A DNA stretch of 64,000 nucleotides from Lantana camara (Eukaryota > Streptophyta > Magnoliopsida > Lamiales > Verbenaceae). This document shows, in pieces, positions 44,753 through 56,311 of this stretch. The number at the start of each line of letters is the position of its first letter. Position 1 is the stretch's first letter. A program made the translations under genes and the position numbers. The notes under the pieces were generated by a model that made no database searches, had not been told where the DNA came from, and saw only the letters and a program-made list of their open reading frames with translations. The stretch spans positions 37,458,501 through 37,522,500 of the forward strand of contig CM074860.1 of assembly GCA_037501455.1 (NCBI GenBank), in the 5' to 3' direction.

Positions 44753-47359
44753 TGTGGCGCCCTTGCCACATCCCGCACTGAGAAATACCCCGAGTGTTAG
44801 CTTTGGGCCTTCACTCGTGATCTTTCCCAGCGAACGGTGACGAACAAACAAACAAAAGTATAGCGGGAGCATAAAATAACGCCAGTCGACATCAAACTTC
44901 AAAGATAATTATAAGGCTGGTAAGGCCGACGACAAACGACAACCGTATTAGGTATAGGTGCATAACTGTACATACTGAGTTTCCCACGAAGGAGAAATTC
45001 AAAAACTCATAACTTCAAAACAACTATTTAAACGGCTCCTGACAACCTAGACCAACATGCCGCTTATTCGCACCTGCCTGAAGCCAAAACCAGAATAAAG
45101 GGGACGTTAGTCAAAGTGACTAAGTGAGGGGGTTATACATATATATAAACGAAATCACAAGCTTGGTTCACATTTTCCTTAATCTCGAAAACAAGGTTTA
45201 AACGTATAAGTAGGGGATAGCTTTTAGTTTGTACAAACACACACTTGTGAACCAATAATCAAAACGATCGATCAATCACAATAACCCGGCGAGTACGGGT
45301 AAGTTCTCCAACCTTTCACACCCTGATCACAAGAAATACAAAACAGAAACCAGCCTTCTCCCTCCAATTGGTAGTCGAGGTGCCCCCCAACCAACCACAC
45401 GGTCACACAGATAGGGGCAATATGCCCTGGTACCAATAACCTCACTCTATACGTTTCGTAGTCAACCTCCGGCTACGTCCCGCATAGAGCTTCACAGAAG
45501 TACGTAGTAAAGATCAGCCTTTGGCGCACACCTCCGGGCTTCACCCACTAGATACTTCGGGCCCATATTCCCCAAGGGCGTCCCCAAGGGTTCTATCAGA
45601 TCATTACTCGCCTTTCAAAACAGTTTCACACTTTCAAACACTTTCTTTCTCTTAATCGTTTCACAGTTCAAAATCAGACTTTTCATTTACTCACACATAT
45701 ATATAATATAACAAAAACCCATTTTTATAAGGAAATCCGATTTTTCAGCAAAATACTAAATAATATAAAACAGCTAATATATATATATAGTATCAACGGG
45801 TCAAAATCAAATTCAATAAATAAAGGTTAAGTTTTAAGAATATATATATTTACATAATATATGTTTTGGCCCCAGTTGAAAACATTTTAATCCCTCACCT
45901 GGAAATCCTCAAAAGCTGCAAAAGACAGACAGACCCAACACGATCAGGGCTCCTCCTTAGGAACGCCTGTAACACACATATATAATTACAACTTATGACT
46001 CGACTCGAGAACCAAATAAATATGACCGACATGTACGGCTATCACATAAATCATATTATCCATAAAAACATTAGACAAATTAATCCAAGAATCACATAAT
46101 CACACTTGAATTAGCAGAGTGAAAACATTAAATTTTCAACTAGGCATATGAAAGAAATCCCACTATACTAATATACAATTTCTCAAATTTAATCGATCGG
46201 TTTGATTTTATCCTGAAATCTTTTGTTCATAGTTTAATACATATTTGAAAGAAACAAGTACTAATTACTTTCATGACCTAATATTAAATTCTAAATTTAA
46301 TCGGACAAAGATATCAATTTTTCAAAAACATCACATAAATCTTAATGATGAGATTATAAATAAATCTCGATACATATTCCTAAAAATCAAATAAAATCAG
46401 GAAACATTTCATTACGAAATGGATAATAGAACATCAAATAGTATCTAAATTAGGAATTTAACGAACTTAATAAAATGAGTTACTCACTGTGAACGTTATG
46501 CTGAAACTGGAGAGTTTCCAGCCGAACTGGATGGAATAAGTTCTTCTAATTTTCACCGAAAATATTTTACTCCTCCTGTGTCCGTTTCTTTGTCCCTAAA
46601 ATGCATCTATTTCCGGTTTTTCTAAAGTGACAAAACTTCCTATGCCTTAATGGAAATGATGCAGCAAGATTTTAATACAACCAATTCATTCTATTGGATG
46701 AGTGTGCCGGTTGACTATCATTAAAAGGAAAGAATATCTCACATATTAAATATTAACTAATAAAATATTAGCCAAGTTTTCTAAAAAGAGGACAGGTAGA
46801 TGAATTCTCTTTATTTGGATGCCACTTGCCTATCAGTTGTTTAAATGAGAATCCGAGTAAGCTGTTCCCTTTTTACAGCATTTATTGGGAGGAGGACAAC
46901 ATCATAACCAGCCTTAATGATTAAGTTTCAAATTCCCACACACTATTTATATACCTATTATAATATTCATATATTTAGGTACCTATATATGGTTACGTAC
47001 ACTGGGTGTTGGGGGTATACTAATTATATATATATAATTATTTTAAAGACAAACATGTATATGTTCCAAATACTCATTTAAAGTACATGTTTTCTACCGG
47101 TAACACATAATAATCATAGCTTTTGGATCAATTATAATTAAATAGTTAAAATCGGTACATATATTTAGAAATTTTTAATCATTTTTTTAAACAAATTTTA
47201 TATAACTTAGTCATAATAATTACACGTTGGAGTTAATTAAAATGATTTGGTCCTAATATAACATTTAAACTATAAACTATCCGATCAAATTTCTAAACAT
47301 GTCCCGATATCTTAGTTCACTTACCCGTTTTGGTTTGACTCACAATTCAGGATGTTACA
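44753..47359 (-). repeat. 5' LTR of element K
   Basis: It is 2607 bp and runs from TGTAACATCC at 47359 to GGGCGCCACA at 44753 on the minus strand. The reverse TATA box is at 46944-46951, about 410 nt from the LTR start. A donor-like site ACA|GTGAGT has its GT at 46487-46486. Unlike the other gypsy LTRs it shows only an isolated short dyad (CTCGACTCGAG near 46000), not an array. Confidence 0.95.
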
Positions 47360-47364
47360 ATAAC

Positions 47365-47526
47365 ATTAAAGAATTTATTTAAATTTCATAATTCAATTAT
47401 TAAATTAATTGCATAATAACAATTAATAATAAAATTAAATATATGAAACATTTATAAACAATTAATTTGTGCAAATTGGTAAACACATACGTCATACCTG
47501 TACGGCCAAAAAGTCGGGGCGTCACA
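47365..47526 (-). repeat. 3' LTR of element B, first 162 nt
   Basis: It is the start of the B LTR on the minus strand (TGTGACGCCCCGAC at 47526), separated from the rest by K. The ATAAC copy at 47360-47364 is the second K target duplication. Confidence 0.9.
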
Positions 47527-47540
47527 ACCTCTCCCCCCTT
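47527..47540 (-). other. Polypurine tract of element B
   Basis: AAGGGGGGAGAGGT on the minus strand, next to the 3' LTR start. Confidence 0.85.
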
Positions 47541-48127
47541 AAAAGAATCCGTCCTTGACTGGAAACAACTTGGGATGAAATTTCTTCATATTTTCCTCCG
47601 TCTCCCATGTGGCCTTTTTCGTTTTATCACTTATCCATAAGACCTTGACTAGTGGGATATGCCGATTTCTTAATTCTTGAAACTTTCGATCCAAAATCTT
47701 AATTGGATTCTGAACGAAGGTGAGATCCGGCTCAAATTCTACCTCTTCGACTTCTTCAATAGGAAGAACCTCTGACTCGTCCCAGTAATACTTTCGAAGT
47801 TGTGAAACAAGGAACACATTATGAACCCCGGTCATGCTCGGTGGCAAATTCAAACGGTAGGCTGTATCCCCGATCTTCTCTAGAATCTCAAACGGACCCA
47901 AATACCGAGGATTCAACTTCCCTCCTCTTCCAATCCTCGAAAACCCTTTCCTTGGAGACGCCTTCAAAAAGACCTTATCTCCAACTTCGAACTTAAGAAC
48001 TTTTCTTTGTCAGTCAGCATAGCTCTTCTGTCGATCTTGAGCTACCTTCATCCGCTGCTGAATTATTTGGACCTTATCTATTGCATCTTGAAAGGCTTTA
48101 GAGGGTTTTTTCCTTCTTCTCACCTCT
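47539..48127 (-). pseudogene. B pol: integrase C-terminus and chromodomain segment
   Basis: The frame at 47539-47967 encodes the end of pol, from [12 protein letters not shown] through the GPF motif (RYLGPFEIL) to a chromodomain-like tail ([24 protein letters not shown]). It stops (GFF, TAA) just before the polypurine tract, as in H and unlike K. Upstream, 47968-48127 has stops and frame changes where K is open. Confidence 0.85.
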
Positions 48128-49198
48128 TCACGCCTTCTTGTTTAGTCCAATTCCACTCCTCAAGGTAAAAAAACAACGGAGACCTACACTTCCGGCCGTA
48201 GAGAGCTTCATAAGACGCCATCTTAATCGAGGCTTGGTAGCTATTGTTATAAGCAACTCGATCAACGAAAACTGCTCATTCCAAGAACTCTGAAAATCCA
48301 AAGTACAAGCTCTCAACATATCTTCTAAGTATCTAATTAGCCTCTCGGACTGTCCATCGGTTTGAGGATGAAAAACTGTGCTAAAATGAAGCTTCGATCC
48401 CAAGTTCCTTTGAAGTTCTTGCCAAAACCATGAAGTAAACCTCGGATCCCGATCTGACCCAATACTCACCAGTACTCCATGAAGTCGAACTATCTCGTCA
48501 CAATACTATTTAGCCAGTTTGTTCACCTTGTCGATCATCCGGATAGCAAGAAAGTGTGCCGACTTCGTTAATCGATCAACTATCACCCAAGTTCCATCTC
48601 AACCACCTTTGACTCATGGTAATCCCATAACGAAGTCCATCGCTACCTATTCCCACTTCCACTCTGGAATAGGCAACGACTGAAGTAGCCCAGATGGCTT
48701 TTGATGTACTGCCTTCACCAACTGGCAAGTCAAACACTGTTTCACATAGTTGATCACATCCCTTTTTAATCTATTCCACCAATAATACTGTTTGAGGTCC
48801 TTATACATCTTATTCCCTCCGGGATGTACCGAATAAGCCGACTTATGAGCTTCCTCAAGAATTACCCGTTTCAATTCCTCGGCTACCACAACTCTGTTCT
48901 TAAATCTGAGTAATCCCGTATCATCAAACCCAAACGGACCTTCCGGTTCGGTTCTAGCTTTCCCAACTAATTTTTGAACCTCGGGATCATTTCTCTGAGC
49001 TTCAAACAACCTCTGCTTAAGGTCTGGCTGAATCGAGATATTAGAAATGTGAGGCTTTAGCTTAATTAGATCCACTTCATCTCTCATGTCCACTTCCAAA
49101 TTCGGCACACTAGCCTTCCTACTAAACACATCGGCGACCACATTGGCTTTGCCGGGATTGTATCGAATTGTGCTGTCATAGTCCTCAAGGAATTCCAT
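48128..49198 (-). pseudogene. B pol: RNase H end and integrase, frame-broken
   Basis: The frame at 48647-49198 carries the RNase H tail (NPGKANVVADVFSRKA) and the integrase zinc finger (H, H, then CLTC). The core continues after breaks. An AMDF segment near 48640 holds the first catalytic aspartate. The frame at 48128-48469 has SDRDPRFTS and TDGQSERL with the second aspartate and the glutamate, then a frameshift. The DDE residues survive but are not on one frame. Confidence 0.85.
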
Positions 49199-50413
49199 TT
49201 AACGTCGTTGTCTTATGTTCAATTCCTTCTGAGAGAACAAGTACTGGAGACTCTTGTGGTCGGAAAAGATCTCAAAGGAGACTCTATAGAGGTAATGTCT
49301 CCATTTACCCAAAGCAAAAATCACCGCTGCTAGCTCGAGATGGTGAGTGGGATAGTTCTTCTCGTGCTCTTTCAATTTCCTAGTGGCATAGGCGATTACT
49401 TTTCCATTCTGCATCAACACACAACCCAAGCCCTCCTTCGAGGCATCTGTGAACACTGTATACCATTCGGCACCCTCGAGAAGTGCTAATATCGGTACAG
49501 TTGTCAATTTCTCCTTCAAGAGTTGGAAGCTCGCCTCATAAGTCTCATCCCACTCAAACTTAGCCTCTTTCTTAGTCAATCGGGTTAAAGGGGCAGCGAT
49601 TTTCGAAAAATCCTTCACAAATCTCTGATAATATCCTGCCAAACCCAAGAAACTTCTAACCTCTGAGGCATTCTTCGGACTTTGCCACTGTAAAACTGTC
49701 TCAATCTTTGAAGGATCAACTTCTAGACCATTACTCGAGACAATGTAGCCTAGAAAAGTAACCCGAGCGATCCAAAATTCACATTTGCTAAACTTCGCAT
49801 ACAACCGGTCCTCCTTTAGTGTTTCCAATACCAATTTGAGATATCGTGCATGATCTTCGAGAGTTTTTGAGTACACTAGAATATCATCAATGAAGATTAC
49901 TACAAACTTGTCGAGGTAAGGATGGAAAACCCTGTGCATCATATCCTTGAAAGCTGATGGGGCATTAGTTAGTCCAAACGGCATCACTACAAACTCATAA
50001 TGCCCATACCGGGGTGTTGAATCCCGTCTTTGGAATATCTTCTTTCCGGATTTTTAACTAATAGTATCCTTGTCTCAAATCAAATTTTGAATACACCCCT
50101 CAACCTGTAAAAGATCAAACAAATCCTCAATGTGGGGCAAAGGATACTTGTTCTTTACCGTCATCCAATTTAACACTCAGTAATCAACGCACATTCTGAA
50201 TGTCCCATCCTTCTTCTTGACAAAGAGAACCGGTGCACCCCACGGTGAAGAACTCGATCGAATAAAGCCATTCGCAAGAAGTTCCTCAAGTGGAATCTTC
50301 AATTCTTTCAACTCGGCAGATGCCATTCGGTAAGGAGTCTTGGAAAACAGTTCTGATCCCAGATGTATGTCTATCACAAATTCAATCTCCCTATTTGGCA
50401 GCAAAGAACCCAA
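49199..50413 (-). pseudogene. B pol: reverse transcriptase and RNase H, frame-broken
   Basis: The N-terminal RT part is at 50177-50413 ([15 protein letters not shown], then CVDY). After breaks the palm continues at 49199-49987 with [12 protein letters not shown] and the intact catalytic FIDD, followed by RNase H ([17 protein letters not shown] replaced by HLEL, SDHKSL). A stop at 49198 separates it from the next frame. The RT residue region around 50000-50170, with the first catalytic aspartate, is disrupted by frameshifts. Confidence 0.85.
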
Positions 50414-51261
50414 ATTTTCTCTAGAAAAACATCGGGGTATTCTTTCACAATTGCCACATCTTCAAACCGTGCTTGATCCTTTGGTTTGTTAAGAAGATAT
50501 GCAATAAATCCAATGGCTCCTTCCCTTACTACCTTTTGAGCTTCTGTAAATGATAAGAGCGACACAGACTTTGAACCAATTCCCACGATCACTTCTTCAC
50601 CCAACCGAACCTTCTTAGTAAAACAGTCAACCACAACTCGGTGCTTGTACAACCAATCCATACCCAAAATAACCCCATACTTTGGCATCGGCATCACGAT
50701 GAAATCCACAGGGTAGTCTTTACCATCCAAACTAACCAAATAATCCCGAACCACATGATCTGTCTCAAAACTTCCCTCGAGAGGGGAACTAACCACATAA
50801 CAAGTATTAACACAAGAAACAGGCAAGCACAAAGTAGCAGTAAGTCCAGAAGAAATAAACGAATACGTGGCACCCGAATCAAACAATGCATATATGTTCG
50901 TGGTATGTATGCAAATGGTGCCTTCTACCACGGCTGTAGGATCGGCCTGGACATCCTGCTCCTCGCCCTCAAGGGCATAAGCACGAGCCTGGATCATCAG
51001 CCTCGGTGCTCCAGCTTGATATCCCAGAGTCTTGTCAGGATATACATTCGCCATATAGTCCCCCTTGCCACATATGAGACACAATCCCAACCTCTTTCGG
51101 CAATTATTGTAGGTGTGGGTCGGGCCTCCACAATGGATGCATGGAGGTTTATCTCGGTGTGGTCGCATAAGAGCTGGTAGTGCCGGTGGTGCTTGCGGAG
51201 CTTGACCTCCATTTCGAGGTTTCTTGAACGGTCCTTTTGTTGGGGGAGCTGTAGAAGTCAT
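50374..51261 (-). pseudogene. B gag-pol: zinc knuckles and protease
   Basis: An open stretch of 295 codons. The first knuckle CIHCGGPTHTYNNC is intact. In the second, the histidine and last cysteine are replaced by tyrosines (CLICGKGDYMANVYP). The protease has the standard DSG (FDSGATYSF) and the conserved [12 protein letters not shown] end. The frame runs into the RT linker before breaking. Confidence 0.85.
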
Positions 51262-52061
51262 CGGTCTCTTACTCGTTCCTTATCCCGATCCTTACCCCGG
51301 ATATGATTTAGGAACCTGGTCCTTTTTCCTGTATTCTTCTTCTTACACCAATGCCCTCTGAACCGTGTCAGCGAATGACTAAAGTTATGACCGGCATGAC
51401 CATGCCTCAAATCCTGCCTTAATCCAGCAATAAATTTCCTCGCCTTCCTCTTCTTATCTCGGGTGATATGAGGAGCATATTTCCCGAGTCTGTTGAAGAT
51501 GGCAAGATATTGAGCCACCGTACGGTTTCCTTACTTCAATTCCATAAACTCCTGCTCTTTTCTTTCTCTCACGACTTCAGGCACAAAGGATTCCCAAAAC
51601 TCTCTCTTGAACACTTCCAATGTGATCTCTTCTCTATCCACTTCAAGCTTCTCCCTCGTTCTTTCCCACCACTCATAAGCGTCGCCATCTAATTGAAATA
51701 TAGGAAATTGGGCTTTTTCTTGAGTGGTAAATTACCGAACACTGAAAATCCTCTCGATTCTAGTCAACCACCCTTCAGAGACCGCATCATCCGTAGAACC
51801 AGAAAACCTAGGGGGAGCATAACTCAGAAATACCCCATGAGGATCCCTATTATTTGGTGGAGGTGCCGGTTGTTCAGTTGGCTGTGGTGGTGGTGGAGCT
51901 TGAGCCCTGCGTTGCTCAACGAAATTATAAACTTCTTCCATGAAGTTCTCCATGTTCATTGGAGGCGGTTGTGGTTGTTGTTGTTGTGGTTGAGGTGTCG
52001 GAGAATGATCACGGCACTGCCGCCGCTCTGGAGATCTATCTCTAGGTCTTCGTGGACGTAT
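51262..52061 (-). pseudogene. B gag, decayed
   Basis: The N-terminal part resembles D gag: an Arg-rich start (RPRRPRDRSPERR) whose first codon is ATA at 52061 where ATG would be expected. MNMENFMEEVYNFVEQRR and a proline-rich stretch follow (51732-51959). The capsid-like part is split: DAVSEGWLTRIERIF, then in another frame YLAIFNRLGKYAPHI with FIAGLRQDL. It is non-functional as seen. Confidence 0.75.
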
Positions 52062-52256
52062 TATGTAAAGGAAACACCAAAATACGTGCTATTTTTAGTC
52101 CATGCATGAGAGTCCAATCAATTCAATCAAAAACCGATAATTAAAGCACTTAAACACAAAAGAGATGTATATGCAACACTTTGACAAGTTGTTCCTAAAG
52201 CCGTAAGACTTAGACGGACTCGACACGACACGAGAGCCCAGGTTTTGCAACCCTAA

Positions 52257-52268
52257 GCTCTGATACCA
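52257..52268 (-). other. Primer-binding site of element B
   Basis: TGGTATCAGAGC on the minus strand, 8 nt after the 5' LTR end at 52277. The stretch from 52062 to 52256 is its short leader, without a gene. Confidence 0.9.
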
Positions 52269-52276
52269 CTTAAGGA

Positions 52277-52298
52277 TGTAGCACCCGGCACGTGATAC
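52277..52298 (-). repeat. 5' LTR of element B, end before J
   Basis: Starts TGTAGCACCCGG on the plus strand and ends with GATAC, the J target duplication. The LTR resumes at 61723. Confidence 0.9.
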
Positions 52299-53450
52299 TG
52301 TTAGGAATAGTGCCCTAGAAAGCCGATTAGTTATAATCCGTTTTGGGACTTTCCTAGTATCACAGACAATCTTTGGATAATATACGATTGATTAATAGGC
52401 AAACACTTCTTTATATGCTCTTGTTTGGTATGCGTTTACTTTAGCTGTGCATGTATGAGAACTCCCCTAATCCTGATGACTTTAGGACTCTACCATTTAG
52501 GTGAAATGGTTCATGAAACGAGCCCTATATCACATAAGTCATGATTAGTAAAATACTCCAAGCCGATGAGTCCTACAGACAGTGGGAGTGTCAACCTGAC
52601 TCCTCTAAGGCTTGCTTGTGGGATCACGCCCTTAAGAAGGACCACCTTGTTTCATGGAGGTGCAAAGTGTATAGTTGATACGTGCGTGATACATGAGGGT
52701 GCTTACTTTAATAAGTAAGTTCACTGAGGTGCCCCGTGTGAGAACATTCCTAAATGGGAAAGGAAGTTTCTATTTCAGGAAATGGAAACTTCCAGATTAA
52801 GAAATATCTCACGAGTCATTGATGTGATTAATTGATCCTTAGACTTGAGGTTCCTTCTCACTTTATGAGTTAACTCTGTAGTCTTTGGTATAAGCTTTAA
52901 AGGGTGTCGCCTTAGACAACTGATTCAAGGCTTATGCTGGGGCTGCACAAGTGATTCATGAAAGTGAATGAGAATAAAGAAAGGACCTACACTTGCATTT
53001 GCAAGGTGATCTCTTATTGTGTAAGTCATTCATATGCCATATGGAGTCCTTGGCCAAGGCAGTGGATCAAGACATCAAGAAAAGGGTTTCTTGGATTGAG
53101 ATCAAATGGATATGAAATGCACTTAGCTTTAAGACCGGATTATTAGGGTTCTGATTATTCCCTTGCCCTAGATCTTGGTTGAGAGATAGTAAGTAGAAGG
53201 ATTGTATCTCACATGAATCAATGACTTAAAGGTTCTGTCGAATCCGAACATTCCAATTCAGCTAGGGGTTAAACACCTGTTGCTAGACTATGGTCGTTTA
53301 ATCTGTGGACTGATTAATTAATTAGTGAATTAATTAATTGGGGTCACTGCTAATTGAATTGAGAACCTAGAGGGTCACACACAACAACTTGGTTACATGA
53401 GTTGAGGCTTGAAAATGATAAAACGAGTTAATCGGGCCAAGAGGGTTCCA

Positions 53451-53518
53451 CACGTGTGAAATCACACGTGTGGCTCACGTGAGTGACACGTGTCACTGTG
53501 ACACGTGTCACACACGTG
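53451..53518 (+). promoter_or_regulatory. Six CACGTG G-boxes, J 5' LTR
   Basis: CACGTG starts at 53451, 53465, 53476, 53487, 53502 and 53513, often extended to CACACGTGTG or TGACACGTGTCA. The cluster is about 340 nt upstream of the TATA box, a typical enhancer place. ACGTG cores are the ABRE/G-box bound by bZIP and bHLH factors, so induction by abscisic acid, stress or light is plausible but inferred. Confidence 0.85.
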
Positions 53519-53853
53519 TGTATATATATATTATATATATATATTAAATAATTAATTAGTTAATTATTTAATAGACTTTGGTTTAATTTTGAATTAAAAA
53601 GAAAGTCTAATTTTGGAGAAAATAATCTAGTTAATTAATTATGAATTAATTAATTAGATAAAATAAGTTATTTATTTTTATAATAAATAAAGTATAAAAT
53701 TATCCAAAAATAGTTTGGATATTTTTAGCTCTCTTAAAAGTTGACTAGAATTAGAATTCAAAGTCAAAGTTGGAAAATACTTGATGATCAAGTAATAGGA
53801 GAGAGAGGAACCAAATCCTTTCCCAACTAGGATTTGGATTGGCACCCTCTCTC

Positions 53854-53861
53854 TATAAATA
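53854..53861 (+). promoter_or_regulatory. TATA box of J 5' LTR
   Basis: TATAAATA, preceded by a CT stretch. A palindrome GGAGCTCGAGCTCC follows within a few bases, spanning the likely transcription start. Confidence 0.75.
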
Positions 53862-54136
53862 GGGGAGCTCGAGCTCCTTATGGAGCTAATTGACAATTCT
53901 TGGTTCATGTGTTGAACACCTTCCTTTCTCCAAGATTAAATTAAACCCTAGGTTAAGCCTAAACACTAACTAGAGAACTAGCATCCTTACTAGTTAGATT
54001 GTGATCAAGTTGGTGGACTTTCTCTAGAGACTCCAAGTTAGAAGTTTGAAGATTCGAGCTTTACCAAAGGAGAGGGGATCAAGCCGCGAGAAGAGCGTTC
54101 TTGGGTGGCTTGAAACGCTTCAAGAAAGAATAAAAG

Positions 54137-54146
54137 AAAAGTAAGT
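54137..54146 (+). other. Donor-like splice site, J LTR
   Basis: AAAA|GTAAGT with GT at 54141-54142, 106 nt before the LTR end. It is present in both J LTRs and in solo LTR I. Splicing is inferred. Confidence 0.4.
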
Positions 54147-54249
54147 TTTCTATCTTTACGAATTTGGTTACACGATTGCGAGTTCAAGGTCCTTTTGTTG
54201 GGAAAATTTTTTAAATTCCGCTGCTTTCTGATTCGTGTTTTCCAACAAG

Positions 54250-54261
54250 TGGTATCAGAGC
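54250..54261 (+). other. Primer-binding site of element J
   Basis: TGGTATCAGAGC, 2 nt after the LTR end; initiator tRNA-Met as for the gypsy elements. Confidence 0.95.
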
Positions 54262-54559
54262 CACCTCGTTAATCGTGTTTCTGATTCGTCTCAATTATAC
54301 TGAATTTGGTAGAAATTCTTAGGCTTGATGCGATTGAGTATTTGTAATTGTTTTAGAAAGCCTGAATTACAAAACTGTATTTTTTCCTGAAAGTTTCTGA
54401 AAATTAGTTTTTACAAAATTTAATTTTTGAAAACTGTTTTAGATTTGAAACTGTATAAACTATTTTTGGATTTCTTGGATTGGTTTTGCTTTTGAACGAA
54501 AACACGAAACGAAAACCCGGATCGCGACGAACACGCGAAACCCCACGCGCGAAGGCGTC

Positions 54560-54793
54560 GCGCGCGGGCTTCGCGCGCACCGCCCGCCTGTGCTAGGCGT
54601 GCGCAAGGGCAACCACCCAGGCCTGGCCGGGACAGACCGGCCAGCCGCCCAGCTCCTCCCGCACGCCTGTGCGGGAGCCTAGGCGCGCCTGCCCAGGGCG
54701 GCCGAGACTGGCCGCCCACCCCGCCCGCATGCTTGCGGGAAAGCCGCGCGCAGCAGTGCGCGCAGCGCGCGCACTCGCGCGGCCTTGGCCGCG
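54560..54793 (+). repeat. GC-rich island of consecutive hairpins in J leader
   Basis: There are six inverted repeats with perfect arms: 54560-54578 (7-bp arms), 54623-54644 (8 bp, CTGGCCGG), 54656-54677 (9 bp, CTCCCGCAC), 54724-54739 (6 bp), 54746-54763 (7 bp) and 54778-54793 (7 bp). Loops are 2-6 nt. The sequences differ from one another, so this is selected or generated structure rather than a tandem repeat. The island begins 419 nt after the donor-like site. Confidence 0.85.
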
Positions 54794-55991
54794 GGCTGTG
54801 CGTGCCTGTCGCGCGCGCCGCGTGCGTGCGGTCTTCTCCGCGTACGGGTCCCGTTTTCGCGATCCGACCTTTTCGTGTTTAGTGCAATCCAGTCCCAATT
54901 TTATTTTAATTTTAAAATTTTATTTTTAAATATTTATTTTAATTTTTGAATAAAACTTAAAATTGGGATTTTTGAGAAATTGAAACGGTTTATATTTTGG
55001 GAAAATACATCTTGACAAAATTATTAATTTTCAAAAATTAATTGGAATTTTATTTGTTTTGGTAATTTGGGATTTATTGAAAACTTTTATAAATAAGACT
55101 CGCATCAAGTCGTGTTTTAAGCTATTAGAGCTTAAAGCGAGAATTTTAATTTATTGGTTAAATTTAAATTCTTGCAAAAGCATGTTAGGTGATCATGGGT
55201 TTAGATCTATGTATGGTTTTAATTTATGCACATGGATGGTTTAAATTGGGGTTGGAGCCCGATAGTTGCGTTTTTCAATTGAGGTTGGAGCCTCACTTAT
55301 GTGCGTACTGTTATGTGATTTATTATGTGGCTTTCCATATTACTGTTTTTGAGGCCGGGGTATGCCCCGTGTAATTGTCTAAGGCCAATATGAAGATTGA
55401 GCCTTATTACTTTATGTCTTTTTCTTTTTATTGTAATTTGAGAGTAGAGATAGGTGGTGAGGTTTTATTTTCATTTTGGAGACAATGCACCCAAGGAGTA
55501 AGATGGACCACATTCAAGTAACAAGGAGGCCATAAGTGAAGACCCCTCAAAATGTTAGGGAGGGGAATCTCAATTGTTAAATGTAATAGAGATAGGGCTC
55601 GTATTTTGTTACCTCTTTCCCTTATGTGATTTAAACTGTTTATGTGGCATGTATGTTAGAACTTGTGATTGTGGAGTGGCTCCCACATATCACGCATAAG
55701 ATAGGTAGAACCCATGATCATTACATGTTAGTATCATGCTAGGACATGTTATCTGTTTATGTGCTTGTTTGAAATGCATTTAAGTTGTACTTGCATTAAT
55801 CAAGACTAATTAAATTGGATAACATATATGTTGGTGAGGTCGAACCGAATAACTCTTCGGTTGATTCGAAAATTCCCATTAAATATTAAGCTCATTTCGA
55901 ATAATAGGTATTTAATTCGAGATGCAAATTTTGAATTAAATTCCTAGCATTCCATCAATAGGTTTTAAGTTTAGTAAGTAAAGCTAGTTAT

Positions 55992-56311
55992 TGTCCGCGA
56001 GTCGTGGGATAGCTAGTGGAGCTTATTAGTTCTTAGTTACCTAATTGATCATTTTAAATGATTAATATTTCGTGGTTAATTTTGGCAAGGGCGATGTCCG
56101 CGAGTCGTGGGTCGTTCGAACTAAGTTTTGATCATGATCTTATGATTGATGGGTCTAGCTTAACGCCTAAGTAAATATGGATGTCGCACGAGTCGTGGGT
56201 CCATATTGAAAGATAGGTGATGCAAAAACAATTACTAAGAGTTCTAAAGGTGTTAGAATTGGTAAGTTGTACCTACCTAGGGTTATACTTAGAATGTCCA
56301 CGAGTCGTGGG
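55992..56311 (+). repeat. Four dispersed copies of TGTCCRCGAGTCGTGGG in J leader
   Basis: Copies at 55992-56008, 56095-56111, 56182-56199 (one extra base) and 56295-56311, at intervals of 103, 87 and 113 nt. The core CACGAGTCGTG is a dyad around a central G. The sequence between copies is unrelated. Confidence 0.85.

Larger units (their letters stand above)
37389..47359 (-). mobile_element. Element K: intact, young Ty3/gypsy chromovirus (Tekay/Del type), 9971 bp
   Basis: The element is complete. It has LTRs of 2607 bp at both ends, perfect ATAAC duplications (37384-37388, 47360-47364), a primer site at 44735, a full gag-pol and a polypurine tract at 39996. Comparing the LTRs by eye I found one difference (T at 37814 region versus C at 45184 region), so insertion is recent. 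It is the only element here that could be autonomous. The Tekay assignment rests on the tRNA-Met primer, long LTRs, single gag-pol frame and terminal chromodomain-like segment. Confidence 0.95.
52299..54247 (+). repeat. 5' LTR of element J
   Basis: Runs from TGTTAGGAATAG to TTTTCCAACA. It contains six G-boxes, an AT microsatellite, a TATA box and a donor-like site. The 62-codon and 76-codon frames inside it are repeated in the 3' LTR and have no known domain. Confidence 0.97.

Noticed and set aside
52958..53146. Open frames repeated at 52958 and 60428, and at 53678 and 61148, as a duplicated gene pair
   Set aside because: They are the same positions of the two J LTRs; duplication is due to the LTRs.
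54420..54929. Arg/Ala-rich open frames on both strands
   Set aside because: By-product of the GC-rich hairpin island; no start context or domain, and overlapping frames on opposite strands.
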